From the NCBI RefSeq assembly GCF_006227205.1, contig NZ_VCNG01000003.1, positions 467,721-531,720 of the forward strand: DNA of 64,000 bases. Direction: 5' to 3'. The position numbers were made by a program, and so were the translations under genes. The number at the start of each line of letters is the position of its first letter. Positions within the stretch are counted from its first letter, which is position 1. The notes below the pieces were generated by a model. That model had not been told where the DNA came from, searched no databases, and worked only from the letters and a program-made list of their open reading frames with translations. Of this stretch, positions 8,720 to 17,129 are shown piece after piece. This stretch comes from Pseudomonas sp. ICMP22404. GTDB lineage: Bacteria; Pseudomonadota; Gammaproteobacteria; Pseudomonadales; Pseudomonadaceae.

Positions 8720-10519
8720 ATGATGAGCTGGCTGCGCAGCTCCCTGCCCGCGCGCGCCGGGGTCGCGGTGATTCTCATCGCCATCCTTGCCCTGGCCAGC
8801 TCCCTGAGCGCCGGCTTGATCGCCTGGTTCAGCCAGGGCGACGCAGCGGCGATCAACACCGCCGGCTCGGTGCGCATGGAGACCTACCACCTCAGCTGGA
8901 AACTGGCGGCCGGTGCCACCGGGGACATCGCCCCGATCATCGACAGCCTGCAACAACGCCTCGACAGCCCTTCCCTTCATGCCGTGCTGGAAGACGGCCC
9001 GACCACCGCCCTGCATCAGAGCTATCGCGACCTCCTGCAACGCTGGAACCAGACCCTTCGCCCTGCCGTCGAGCGCGGCGATTCGGCGTTTTTCCAGGCC
9101 AGCGCCGACTCGTTCGTCGAGCAACTGGACCAGTTCGTCACCCTGTTGCAACGCCAGAGCGAACACAAACAGGGCTGGCAACAGACGATCCAGGGCATGG
9201 CGCTGTTCAGCACCATGATCATCCTGCTCATTGGCCTGTACGAACTGCAATACAGCGTGGTCACGCCATTGCAGGAGCTGGTGGTCGCGACCCAGCGTTT
9301 TCGTCGTGGCGAATTCCAGGTGCGGGTCAATCACCAATCCGAAGATGAACTGGGCCAATTGGCGACCAGCTTCAATACCATGGCCGAAACCATCGAGCAG
9401 TCCCATCGCACCCTGGAAGATCAGGTTCGCCAGAAGACCCTGAACCTGCAGCACGCCAACGCCGCGTTGGAGTTGCTGTACCAAAGCAGTCGCAGCCTGG
9501 CCACCCGCCAGGCCAATGCCCAGGGCCTGGACGAATTGATCCAGCGCTTCCAGCAACGGCTCCCGGGCCTGCGCCTGTCGCTGTGCCTGCAGGGGCAGTT
9601 GCAGGCACCCGCGCGGCAACTGCTGGCCATTCATGGCGCCAACAACCGCGAGGTCTGCGCCAGCAGCGACTGCGCCACCTGCGAGAAACATCATGGCGCC
9701 CGCCCGCAAACTTTCAGCATCAGCAACCAGGGCAATGAGTTGGGAGAACTGAAGGCGCACTTTGTCGACGGACACGCAGCGCAGCCCTGGGAAACCGCAT
9801 TGATCCAGGCCCTGGCCAACCTGATCGGCACGTCGCTGTCACTCAAGCGCCAACGCGAGCAGGACCATCGCCTGTTGCTGCTCGACGAGCGCACCATCAT
9901 TGCCCGGGAACTGCACGACTCCCTGGCCCAGGCCCTGTCCTACATGAAGCTGCAAGTCAGTCGCATGCAGACCCTGATGCGTCGCGGCGAACCGGTGCAG
10001 ACCCTGGAGACAGTCACTGGTGAGTTGCGCGAAGGTCTCAACAACGCCTACCGGCAGTTGCGCGAATTGCTCACCACCTTCCGCCTGCAGATCCATGACG
10101 ACGGACTGATCCATGAGCTCAAGGAGACCGCCGAAGAGTTCTCTCACCGTGGCGATTTCCAGGTGCACCTGTTCGTCGACACCCTGGCCTTCGAGCTGTC
10201 GGCCAGCGAGCAGATCCACATCCTGCAGATCACCCGCGAAGCCTTGTCCAACTGCCTGCGCCATGCCCATGCCGAAAACGCCTGGCTGCAGTTGCGCCAG
10301 GAAGGCGAAACAGTACGGCTGTCGATCGAAGACGATGGCCGTGGTTTCAGCGGTGAGGTGGACCAGCGCGAGCACCACGGCCTGAACATCATGAACGAAC
10401 GGGCCCGTAGCCTGCGCGGCCAGCTGCAGATCCTCTCCCGAACACCCCAGGGCACCCATATCCAGGTGCGCTTCCAACCGGAATTCCTGGGCCAACCCAC
10501 CGAAGGCCTTGCTACATGA
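8720..10519 (+). CDS. narX: NarX, nitrate/nitrite sensor histidine kinase
   Basis: Membrane kinase of 599 aa. It has a first helix at about 13-36, a periplasmic P-box (NTAGSVRMETYHLSW) that binds nitrate, a second helix near 157-178, a HAMP segment, the NarX Cys cluster (CASSDCATC), and a HisKA_3 domain with the phospho-acceptor in ELHDSLAQ at about H399. The HATPase domain ends the protein (EDDGRGF). The first of two adjacent ATGs is used. narL overlaps its stop by four bases. It is divergent from the nar operon it controls. Confidence 0.95.
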   Translation: MMSWLRSSLPARAGVAVILIAILALASSLSAGLIAWFSQGDAAAINTAGSVRMETYHLSWKLAAGATGDIAPIIDSLQQRLDSPSLHAVLEDGPTTALHQSYRDLLQRWNQTLRPAVERGDSAFFQASADSFVEQLDQFVTLLQRQSEHKQGWQQTIQGMALFSTMIILLIGLYELQYSVVTPLQELVVATQRFRRGEFQVRVNHQSEDELGQLATSFNTMAETIEQSHRTLEDQVRQKTLNLQHANAALELLYQSSRSLATRQANAQGLDELIQRFQQRLPGLRLSLCLQGQLQAPARQLLAIHGANNREVCASSDCATCEKHHGARPQTFSISNQGNELGELKAHFVDGHAAQPWETALIQALANLIGTSLSLKRQREQDHRLLLLDERTIIARELHDSLAQALSYMKLQVSRMQTLMRRGEPVQTLETVTGELREGLNNAYRQLRELLTTFRLQIHDDGLIHELKETAEEFSHRGDFQVHLFVDTLAFELSASEQIHILQITREALSNCLRHAHAENAWLQLRQEGETVRLSIEDDGRGFSGEVDQREHHGLNIMNERARSLRGQLQILSRTPQGTHIQVRFQPEFLGQPTEGLAT

Positions 10520-11163
10520 ACGCTCCCCTGCGCCACACCCTGCTGCTGGTCGACGACCATCCGATGATGCGTCGCGGGATCCGCCAGATGCTTGAACTTG
10601 AAGATGATCTGCAGATAGCCGGCGAAGCCAGCCATGGCGAGGAAGCCCTGACGCTGATCGAGCCGCTCAAGCCCGATCTGGTGCTGCTGGACAACAACAT
10701 GCCGCAGATGAACGGCATCGAGACCCTGCGCCGACTGCGGGCCATGCACTACAGCGGCAAGGTGCTGTTGTTCACGGTGTCCGACGCCGAGGACGACATC
10801 CGCGATGCCCTGCGTCTGGACGCCAATGGCTACCTGCTCAAGGACATGGAGCCCGAATTGCTGATCCAGTACATCCGCGACGCCCTGGGCGGAGCCCTGG
10901 TGATCAGTCCCGGCCTGACCCGCGTCATGGCCCAGGCCCTGCGCTCCCCGCCGCGCCAACCCGAAGTGGAACTGACCGAGCGCGAACGCCAGGTGCTCAA
11001 GACCATCGCCAGCGGCCACAGCAACAAGGTCATCGGGCACAAACTGGGCATCACCGAAGGCACGGTCAAGGTCCACGTCAAGAACCTGCTGCACAAGCTC
11101 GGCTTGCGCTCGCGGGTCGAGGCGGCGGTCTGGGCGATGGAGCATCTGCGCGGAGCCGGTTGA
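10516..11163 (+). CDS. narL: NarL, nitrate response regulator
   Basis: A two-domain response regulator of 215 aa. The receiver has the acidic pair D13/D14, the phospho-acceptor D59 (LVLLDNNMPQMNG) and the later Lys (YLLKDME). The C-terminal LuxR/GerE helix-turn-helix is LTERERQVLKTIASGHSNK. Its ATG overlaps the narX stop (ATGA), so the pair is translationally coupled. Predicted targets in this window are the 7-2-7 site at 8525-8540 and possibly the dnrE-like promoter. Confidence 0.95.
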   Translation: MNAPLRHTLLLVDDHPMMRRGIRQMLELEDDLQIAGEASHGEEALTLIEPLKPDLVLLDNNMPQMNGIETLRRLRAMHYSGKVLLFTVSDAEDDIRDALRLDANGYLLKDMEPELLIQYIRDALGGALVISPGLTRVMAQALRSPPRQPEVELTERERQVLKTIASGHSNKVIGHKLGITEGTVKVHVKNLLHKLGLRSRVEAAVWAMEHLRGAG

Positions 11164-11213
11164 ATCAGCTCCCCCACCTAGTGCTTGCAGGCAGTGTGTC
11201 TGACACAGATCCC

Positions 11214-11569
11214 CTGTGGGAGCGAGCCCTGCTCGCGATGGCGTCAGCACAGTCAACATCCCCGCAAGCAGACACACCGCTTTCGCGAGCAAGCCCGCTC
11301 CCACAGTAGTTTCTGGTGCCGGTTAGCTCTGCGTCCGACATAAGTCCCCTGTGGGAGCCAGGCTTGCCCGCGATGGCGTCAGCACAGCCAACATCCGGCC
11401 AGCTGACCCACCGCTATCGCGAGCAGGCTCGCTCCCACAGTAGTTCCGGGTTTCTGTTGGGTTTGTGTCTGACACAGATCCCCTGTGGGAGCGAGCCCTG
11501 CTCGCGATGGCGTCAGCACAGTCAACATCCCGGCAAGCAGACACACCGCTTTCGCGAGCAAACCCACAG
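11214..11569. repeat. Three consecutive REPINs downstream of narL
   Basis: Three inverted pairs of the GTGGGAGCGAGCC/GGCTCGCTCCCAC REP type lie at 11214-11306, 11349-11440 and 11483-11569. The third is degenerate at its right end. Units one and three share nearly the same inner sequence and left flank (GTGTCTGACACAGATCCCC), so one is a copy of the other. The rest of the 11164-11677 gap holds no gene. Confidence 0.85.
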
Positions 11570-11606
11570 AGGTTGAGTTCGCCATATGACCAATCCATCC
11601 CTCTTC

Positions 11607-11613
11607 AGAGGTA
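11607..11613 (-). promoter_or_regulatory. Possible NarL heptamer upstream of the dnrE-like gene
   Basis: AGAGGTA (TACCTCT on the minus strand) lies 65 bases before the start codon. P. stutzeri dnrE is reported to respond to nitrate through NarL, which makes a single heptamer worth noting. One heptamer alone is weak evidence. Confidence 0.3.
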
Positions 11614-11677
11614 GGCCTGCCGAGGCATAGGCCGGCGACGCGAGGGGTTCTACCATGACGGTACGCGGAGGTACGCC

Positions 11678-12355
11678 ATGCTGACTCACCCTTCCATCGT
11701 TCTAATGTTGCGCCGTCACCACTTATTCAGTCACTTGCCGGAGCGCGTCTTCGAAGACGTGTGCAACCTGGCCGTGCTCAAGCGCCTGGAGTGCAATGGC
11801 ACGCTCATGCATCAGGGCGACCCGGCCAAACGGTTTTTCCTGCTGATCAGCGGCCAGGTCAAGTTGTTCCGGGTCACCGGCGAGGGCCAGGAGAACCTGG
11901 TGGAGATCATCCAGCCCGGCCAGACCTTCGCCGAGGCGCTGCTGTTCAGCCAGGCCCGTTGTTATCCGGTGAGCGCGGCCGCGATCAAGGACAGCGTGCT
12001 GGTGAGTATCGAAGGCACCCATTATCGCAAGGCCCTGGAAGACCAACCCAAGGTCTGCCTGGCGATTCTGGCGAGCATCAGCATGCATTTGCACCAGCGC
12101 CTCAAGGACATCGACAACCTGACCCTGGCCAGCGCCAGCCGGCGTGTCATCAATTTCCTGTTGCAGGAACGCGATCCCCGCGACGGCCAGGTGGTGCTGC
12201 AGGTTTCCAAGCGCTTGGTGGCCTCCAAGCTGGGCATCCAGCCGGAAACCTTCTCGCGCATTCTCCATCGCCTGGTGGACGGCGGCCTGATCGCCATGGA
12301 GCGGCGCAACATTCGCATCCTGGCCGAGGATGCGCTGGCGGACTATCAGCAATAG
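11678..12355 (+). CDS. dnrE: DNR-type CRP/FNR regulator next to narXL (DnrE-like)
   Basis: A 225-aa CRP/FNR-superfamily transcription factor of the DNR group. The cyclic-nucleotide-like sensor fold spans about 10-130. The helix-turn-helix near 170-205 carries the E-xx-SR core (GIQPETFSRILHRL) that reads TTGAT half sites. It lacks the N-terminal Cys cluster of FNR/ANR, so it is not an iron-sulfur oxygen sensor. The ribosome site GGAGG is six bases from the ATG. A second, distinct DNR is at 22699-23382. Its position beside narL resembles dnrE of P. stutzeri; the name is by that analogy. Confidence 0.75.
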   Translation: MLTHPSIVLMLRRHHLFSHLPERVFEDVCNLAVLKRLECNGTLMHQGDPAKRFFLLISGQVKLFRVTGEGQENLVEIIQPGQTFAEALLFSQARCYPVSAAAIKDSVLVSIEGTHYRKALEDQPKVCLAILASISMHLHQRLKDIDNLTLASASRRVINFLLQERDPRDGQVVLQVSKRLVASKLGIQPETFSRILHRLVDGGLIAMERRNIRILAEDALADYQQ

Positions 12356-12370
12356 CGCAACGACGACAGT

Positions 12371-12404
12371 TCCTTGGCGAGTGAGCCTGCTCCCTCGCCA
12401 AGGA
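12371..12404. terminator. Hairpin between convergent dnrE-like and DGC genes
   Basis: TCCTTGGCGAG and CTCGCCAAGGA form a perfect 11-bp stem with a 12-base loop, between two convergent genes. There is no strong T-run. It may act as a two-way terminator or be a diverged REP element. Confidence 0.5.
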
Positions 12405-12418
12405 TCATGTTGTGCTCT

Positions 12419-12796
12419 CTAGTCTGTCTCTGGCACACCCGCCATCATCGTCACCAGATATTCAAACAGCACCTCCCCCTGCTCATCCGTGCAATCAACC
12501 CCATACCGCTTGCGCAAGCCCAACTGACTCAGGATCACAGGCACATCCGCCTTCAACCCGTGTTGCTGCAAACAGCCCTGCACGCATTGCAAGGGGCAGC
12601 CGTCCAGCGCGATGATCCGCCGTCCCGAGCGTGCCTTGTTGACCAGCGCCGCGACATGCCCACCTACCCCGACGATGCAGGACATCTCGGCCAGGCCTGC
12701 GCGGTCCAGGCGCAGGGCGACGGTATTGGCCAGTTGGGCCACGTTGGAGCAGCCGGAGCAGGAGTACACCAGGGGCAAATCATCAAGTGCCTTCAT
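12419..12796 (-). CDS. DGC-domain putative zinc-binding protein
   Basis: A 125-aa protein with the Asp-Gly-Cys motif (IIALDGCPLQC) and further paired Cys (YSCSGCSN, SCIVGVGGH), which fit the DGC family of putative metal-binding proteins. No reaction is known for the family. The ATG (12794-12796) lies one base after the ubiT stop, so it is the last gene of the ubiUVT operon and probably anaerobically expressed. An upstream in-frame extension lies inside ubiT and is not used. It might handle metal or sulfur for the UbiU/UbiV clusters; that is inference only. Confidence 0.75.
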   Translation of the reverse strand: MKALDDLPLVYSCSGCSNVAQLANTVALRLDRAGLAEMSCIVGVGGHVAALVNKARSGRRIIALDGCPLQCVQGCLQQHGLKADVPVILSQLGLRKRYGVDCTDEQGEVLFEYLVTMMAGVPETD

Positions 12797-12797
12797 C

Positions 12798-13271
12798 TCA
12801 TCCCACCGTTGCCAGGCCTTTTCCCGCCCGCTCCAGGTTGCGCCACAACCAGGGCGGCAACACATCCGGGTCGAGACTGTCGATCAGGTTCTTCAGTGCC
12901 AACCCCAGTTCGGTATCGCCTTCGATGACCAACCGCCGTCGGAAGAACAGCGTATCGGGGTCTTCCTGGCGGCTGGCCAGCAACAGGAACTCGCGCCAGT
13001 TGCCGCTGATGGTGACCTGGGCTTCGGCCCGTTCGGCAATGCGTAGCCCTTCGCGCCCCAGCGTCAGATACCAGCGCAAGCCCAGGTCAGGCACTCGCAG
13101 GCACAGCCAGCGATCACGCAGCACATCGAACCCGCCATCGCGCAGCGGTTCGGCCAGGCACCGATTGAGCGCCTGCTGTAACGCCAGTCGCTGGACCACG
13201 AACGGCACCTTGCCGATCAGCGGCAGCAAACGGTCGGCGCCTTTGAGCATCCACTTCTTCGGACTCAGCAC
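12798..13271 (-). CDS. ubiT: UbiT, SCP2 lipid carrier of anaerobic ubiquinone synthesis
   Basis: A 157-aa SCP2-domain protein (formerly YhbT). It is thought to bind ubiquinone intermediates and to be essential, with UbiU and UbiV, for O2-independent ubiquinone synthesis. The start is a GTG (13269-13271), seven bases inside the end of ubiV, so the two are coupled. The SCP2 core (LRVPDLGLRWYLTL through FLLLASRQEDPDTLFFRRRLVIEGDTELG) is intact. Anaerobic quinone supply is needed for nitrate respiration. Confidence 0.88.
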   Translation of the reverse strand: MLSPKKWMLKGADRLLPLIGKVPFVVQRLALQQALNRCLAEPLRDGGFDVLRDRWLCLRVPDLGLRWYLTLGREGLRIAERAEAQVTISGNWREFLLLASRQEDPDTLFFRRRLVIEGDTELGLALKNLIDSLDPDVLPPWLWRNLERAGKGLATVG

Positions 13272-14155
13272 AGCCCCGCCTCCTCTACTTTCAGCATGCC
13301 GGCGTGACCATGCCAGTAGCCGTTACATCCTTCCACAAACAAAGGTGGCGCCTCGCCCCGGCGGACCCGGTCGAAGGCACTGACCACCTCGGCCATGCCC
13401 TGGGCCCGCGGGCTCAGGCGCAGCACGTCGGCACCGCATGCCTGCAGGGCGCTGTAATCGGCCAGCAGGTTGCTCACCTCGCCAGACATGGTCTGGATGC
13501 CGTTGAGGGTGAACAGTTGCTGGCCTTCCTGGCTGCTCAACGCCAGGCCGTCGGGGTAGTTGATGCAACAGAACTGGCAGTCGTCCTTGGGCCGGTTTTC
13601 CGCCCGGGCGGTGAAGCAGCGCGCCGAGTAAGCCAGGGGCAGATGACCGTAGGCGAAGATTTCCAGCTCGGGTACGTCGCGATCCATTTCCCGCACTTGC
13701 TCCAGCACATCGCTGACCAGCGCCGCCGAACACTCCACCGGCGGCACCCAGCGGATCATGCCGCTGTCGAGCAACTGCGCCAGGGCGTGACCGTTGTACA
13801 GGTTCAGCGCCGGGCCAGCGACAAACGGCAGTTTGCGCTCGGACAGCACTTGCACGGCGCCCATGTCGTTGGCCTCCACCAGCAATTGGCCGTTGTCGCA
13901 CAGGCGACGCAACGTGGAAAACTCCGAGGCTGCCTCAATCAGCGTCAGACTCGACAGCACGATCTGGGCCTGGCTGCACGCCTGTAGTTCACGCGCCAAC
14001 CCCAGCCATTGGTCCAGGGAAAAGGCCCGGCGCTTGGAGCACACCGTTTCCCCCAGGTAGATCACATCCAGCGGCAAGGCCGACATCTCGGCGTAGAAAT
14101 TTCCCAGTTGTGTTTTGTCCCAGTAGAACAGGACCGGTCCCAGGCTGAGCTTCAT
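13265..14155 (-). CDS. ubiV: UbiV, [4Fe-4S] partner of O2-independent ubiquinone hydroxylase
   Basis: A 296-aa U32-peptidase-family protein that forms a heterodimer with UbiU and hydroxylates ubiquinone precursors without oxygen. The cluster Cys residues can be seen in the region SARCFTARAENRPKDDCQFCCINYPDG, with a further Cys at ETVCSKRRAF. The start at MKLSLGPVLFYW is preferred because the preceding in-frame stretch lies within ubiU. It is nine bases from the ubiU stop and overlaps ubiT. Confidence 0.9.
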   Translation of the reverse strand: MKLSLGPVLFYWDKTQLGNFYAEMSALPLDVIYLGETVCSKRRAFSLDQWLGLARELQACSQAQIVLSSLTLIEAASEFSTLRRLCDNGQLLVEANDMGAVQVLSERKLPFVAGPALNLYNGHALAQLLDSGMIRWVPPVECSAALVSDVLEQVREMDRDVPELEIFAYGHLPLAYSARCFTARAENRPKDDCQFCCINYPDGLALSSQEGQQLFTLNGIQTMSGEVSNLLADYSALQACGADVLRLSPRAQGMAEVVSAFDRVRRGEAPPLFVEGCNGYWHGHAGMLKVEEAGLC

Positions 14156-14165
14156 CTGGCCTTCC

Positions 14166-15161
14166 TCATTGCCATGATCGATGGTAGGCGCCCAGGGTGG
14201 TCTGGCTGCCTTCCGACAGACCGGCCAGCACCTGGCGCCATTCTTCGCGAACGCGGAAACGCTGCGGCGCGGCCCGGTGAGCATCCAGCGCGGCGCGCCA
14301 GACCCGGGTCACTTGTTCCACGTAGGCCGGGCTGCGCTGGCGGCCTTCGATTTTCACCGCCTCGACGCCGATGGCCGTCAGCTCCGGCAGCAGGTCCAGG
14401 GTGTCCAGGCTGGTGGGCTCTTCCAACGCATGGAAGCGCTTGCCGCCCACCAGGAAGCGGCCCTTGCACAGGGTCGGGTAACCGGCCGACTCCTGTGGGG
14501 TGTAGCGGTCGATCAGCACTTCGCTCAAGCGTGCGCTCAGCCCCTCGGCGTCTTCACTCCAGCGCACGGCCTTCGCCGGCGAGCAGACGCCACAGAGATT
14601 CGGTGATTCGCCGGTGATGTAAGAGGAAAGGTGGCAACGTCCCTCGGCCATGATGCACAGGCTGCCGAAGCCGAAGACCTCGATGGGCACCGGGCTGCCC
14701 GCCGCCACCTGCCGGACCTGGGCCAGGGACAGCACCCGAGGCAACACCGCACGGCGGATGCCATAGCGTTGGGCGTAGAACGCCAGCGCGGCGGCGTGGG
14801 TCGCCGAGCCTTGGACGGACAGGTGCAGCGCCAGGTTCGGATGGCGCTGGCTGGCGTAGCCGAGCACGCCGGGGTCGGCGGCGATCAGGGCGTCCACGCC
14901 GAAATCGGCGGCACGATCCACCGCTCGTTGCCAGCGTTCCCACCCCTTGGGTTGCGGGTAGGTGTTGACGGCGACATAGAGCTTGCGTTGATGCTGGCGG
15001 ATGTGTGCGACAGCTGCGTCGAACTGTTTGTCGTCCATGTTCAGCCCGGCGAAATGCCGGGCATTGGTGTCATCGCGAAAGCCGACATAGACGGCATCGG
15101 CGCCTTGGCGCACCGCCGCTTTGAGGGCAGGCAGATTCCCTGCCGGGCAAACCAATTGCAT
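14166..15161 (-). CDS. ubiU: UbiU, [4Fe-4S] protein of O2-independent ubiquinone synthesis
   Basis: A 331-aa U32-family protein. The N-terminal barrel begins MQLVCPAGNLPALKAAV, and the iron-sulfur Cys set is visible in CIMAEGRCHLSS, LCGVCSPAKA and TLCKGRF. With UbiV and UbiT it replaces the oxygen-dependent hydroxylases under anoxia, so it belongs functionally with denitrification. It is the first gene of ubiU-ubiV-ubiT-DGC, and the ANR/DNR box and -10 upstream (15196-15236) match this start. Confidence 0.92.
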   Translation of the reverse strand: MQLVCPAGNLPALKAAVRQGADAVYVGFRDDTNARHFAGLNMDDKQFDAAVAHIRQHQRKLYVAVNTYPQPKGWERWQRAVDRAADFGVDALIAADPGVLGYASQRHPNLALHLSVQGSATHAAALAFYAQRYGIRRAVLPRVLSLAQVRQVAAGSPVPIEVFGFGSLCIMAEGRCHLSSYITGESPNLCGVCSPAKAVRWSEDAEGLSARLSEVLIDRYTPQESAGYPTLCKGRFLVGGKRFHALEEPTSLDTLDLLPELTAIGVEAVKIEGRQRSPAYVEQVTRVWRAALDAHRAAPQRFRVREEWRQVLAGLSEGSQTTLGAYHRSWQ

Positions 15162-15195
15162 GGGGCATCCTCGTGAGAAAACCTGGGGCGCCGCC

Positions 15196-15246
15196 AGTCT
15201 AGCCAGCCGTCAGCCGGCGACCTTGACGGCAATCAATTGCCGTCAA
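15196..15246 (-). promoter_or_regulatory. ubiU promoter: ANR/DNR box in a 24-bp palindrome, with -10
   Basis: TTGAC-GGCA-ATCAA (15223-15236) fits the ANR/DNR consensus. Its centre at 15229.5 is 41 bases from a start near 15189, and TAGACT (15201-15196, minus strand) is the -10. The box is the left part of a perfect palindrome, TTGACGGCAAT-CA-ATTGCCGTCAA (15223-15246). The palindrome covers the moeA stop codon (15243-15245). It may also act as a short hairpin at the end of moeA. Confidence 0.8.
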
Positions 15247-16490
15247 TGCATCAGCTCGGCGAACGGCAGGTACATCACCCGGTCGTGCTTGTGCACCTGC
15301 GCCTCGCACTCCACCACCGCCAGTCCATCGGCCCAGCAGGCGGCGGTCAACATGGCTGAGCTTTGCTGAGGGTGCGGCACCACGCACAGATGACCTTCGG
15401 CGTCCGGCACCAGCCGGGCCCGCAGGTACTGGCGGCGACGATTGCGTTGCAACCAGTCGAAACCGGCCGGCAAGTGCAAGGGCACGGGCAATACCTGATT
15501 CATGCCTTGGGCGCGGAACAGAAACGGACGCACCACCACCAGCGCCGTGATCAGCGCCGCCGACGGATTACCCGGCAAGCCGATCCAGGGGGTACCGGCC
15601 ACCTCGCCGAAGGCCAGGGGTTTGCCCGGCTGTATCGCCAGGCGCCAGAGGTCGATGCTGCCGAGACGCTCGATGGCTTGCTTGAGATGGTCTTCCTCGC
15701 CCACGGAGACGCCGCCGGAGGTCAGCAGCACGTCGCAGTCAGCGGCTGCCAGGCCCAGCGCCTGCTGGCTGGCCTGGAGTCGATCGGGCATGACGCCGAA
15801 GTCATGCACCTCGAAACCCCAGCCACGCAACAAGGCGGCAATACTGCGGCGGTTGCTGTTATAGATCTGCCCTGGCGCCAAGGGCTCCCCCGGCTCACGC
15901 AGTTCGTCGCCGCTGCTGAGCAGGACGACCCGCAATGGACGATAGACCTCCACCTGAGCGATCCCGGCGCCGGCCAGCAGCCCCAGCTCCTGGGCCCGCA
16001 AGCGAGTACCGGCCTCGAACAATCGTTCGCCTCGGCGCAGCTCTTCACCCTCCTTGCGCACATGGTCGCCTTGGCTGACCGACGGCACCCAGACCCGCTC
16101 GCCCTCCTCCCGGCAGCTCTCCTGGGGTACTACGGTGTCGGCACCCGGCGGCACTGGTGCGCCGGTGAAAATCCGTACCGCCTGGCCTTCCCGCAACGGC
16201 TCACCCGGCCCGTCGCCGGCGGCGATTCGCCCCCTCAACGCCAGGTATCCCCCGGCGGGAGACAGATCGGCGGCCCGCAGCGCGTAACCGTCCATGGCGC
16301 TGTTGTCCCAGGCAGGCAGGTTCATCGGGCAAAGCACATCGGCAGCCAGCACACGACCCAGGGCCTGGTCCAGGCCGATCCGCTGGATCGGTGGTGGCGG
16401 CGGTGCCTGGTCGAGCAGGTGACGGATGGCTTCATCCACCGGCATCAGCGTACCGCTGTCGCACGCCGATCCACATACGCGGCCGCTCAT
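15243..16490 (-). CDS. moeA: MoeA, molybdopterin molybdenumtransferase
   Basis: This 415-aa enzyme inserts molybdate into adenylylated molybdopterin, which NarG needs. The family motifs are intact (PAWDNSAMDGYALR near the N-terminus, FTGAPVPPGADTVV, LLTSGGVSVGEEDHLK, GLPGNPSAALI). The ATG at 16488-16490 overlaps the moaB stop (ATGA), so the two are coupled. A longer in-frame extension lies inside moaB. It is probably a nar-linked copy for anaerobic cofactor demand. Confidence 0.92.
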   Translation of the reverse strand: MSGRVCGSACDSGTLMPVDEAIRHLLDQAPPPPPIQRIGLDQALGRVLAADVLCPMNLPAWDNSAMDGYALRAADLSPAGGYLALRGRIAAGDGPGEPLREGQAVRIFTGAPVPPGADTVVPQESCREEGERVWVPSVSQGDHVRKEGEELRRGERLFEAGTRLRAQELGLLAGAGIAQVEVYRPLRVVLLSSGDELREPGEPLAPGQIYNSNRRSIAALLRGWGFEVHDFGVMPDRLQASQQALGLAAADCDVLLTSGGVSVGEEDHLKQAIERLGSIDLWRLAIQPGKPLAFGEVAGTPWIGLPGNPSAALITALVVVRPFLFRAQGMNQVLPVPLHLPAGFDWLQRNRRRQYLRARLVPDAEGHLCVVPHPQQSSAMLTAACWADGLAVVECEAQVHKHDRVMYLPFAELMH

Positions 16491-17041
16491 GAGCGCGTCT
16501 CGCAGGCCACCGGCTCGACGCCCGCCTGGGGCTTGAGATGAGGGGTGAAGTTGCACGGCCCGGTGCGACTGTCCAACTGCTCGGCCAGGATCTGCTCCCA
16601 ACCAGTCCGGCAAGCGCCCGGCGAACCCGGCAGACAGCACACCAGCACGCCGTTGCTCATGCCGGCCAATGCGCGGGATTGCAGGCTGGACATACCAATC
16701 TCCTCCAGCGAGACCTGACGGAACAATTCGCCAAAGCCGTCCACCTGCTTGTCCAGCAACGGTGCCACCGCTTGTGGCGTGTTATCGCGGGCGGTGAAAC
16801 CGGTGCCGCCAGTCATCAATACCACTTGCACCTTGGGGTCGGCGATCCACTGCGAAACCTGGGCGCGGATCTGGTAGATGTCGTCTTTCACCAGCCCCCG
16901 GTCGATCAATACGTGACCGGCAGTCTGCAGCTGATCGACGAGGGTCTGGCCGGAGGTGTCGGTGTCGAAGCTGCGGGTATCGCTGATGGTGAGCACCGCA
17001 ATGTTCAGCGGTTGGAAGAGGCGTTGCGTCAGATGGGCCAT
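16487..17041 (-). CDS. moaB: MoaB, molybdopterin adenylyltransferase-family protein
   Basis: A 184-aa MogA/MoaB protein acting in molybdenum cofactor synthesis. The motif TGGTGFTARDNTPQAV and the later GMSNGVLVCCLPGSPGA nucleotide/cofactor site are present. The start at MAHLTQRLFQPLNIAVL fits the family. It is coupled to moeA by a four-base overlap, and 88 bases of leader separate it from pdxH. It is likely the anaerobically expressed moaB copy found near nar genes in pseudomonads. Confidence 0.9.
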   Translation of the reverse strand: MAHLTQRLFQPLNIAVLTISDTRSFDTDTSGQTLVDQLQTAGHVLIDRGLVKDDIYQIRAQVSQWIADPKVQVVLMTGGTGFTARDNTPQAVAPLLDKQVDGFGELFRQVSLEEIGMSSLQSRALAGMSNGVLVCCLPGSPGACRTGWEQILAEQLDSRTGPCNFTPHLKPQAGVEPVACETRS

Positions 17042-17109
17042 GATCAGCCGTCCTGTCAGAAAAGATGGCCCAGCCTGAACCGCAATCCGTGCCGGGCCTA
17101 TTCCTCCAT

Positions 17110-17121
17110 GGAGGTACCTCC
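17110..17121. promoter_or_regulatory. Palindrome GGAGGTACCTCC upstream of moaB
   Basis: A perfect 12-bp palindrome that holds a NarL-like TACCTCC heptamer on each strand, in the pdxH-moaB gap. The heptamers overlap rather than being spaced by two, so NarL use is uncertain. No clear ANR box was seen here. Confidence 0.3.
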
Positions 17122-17129
17122 CCTGGCGC

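Noticed and set aside
11607..11613. A firm NarL-control claim for the dnrE-like gene
   Set aside because: Only one good heptamer was found; the other GGAGGTA is the ribosome binding site.
17110..17121. GGAGGTACCTCC as a functional NarL dimer site
   Set aside because: The two heptamers overlap instead of being spaced by two bases; kept only as a low-confidence site.
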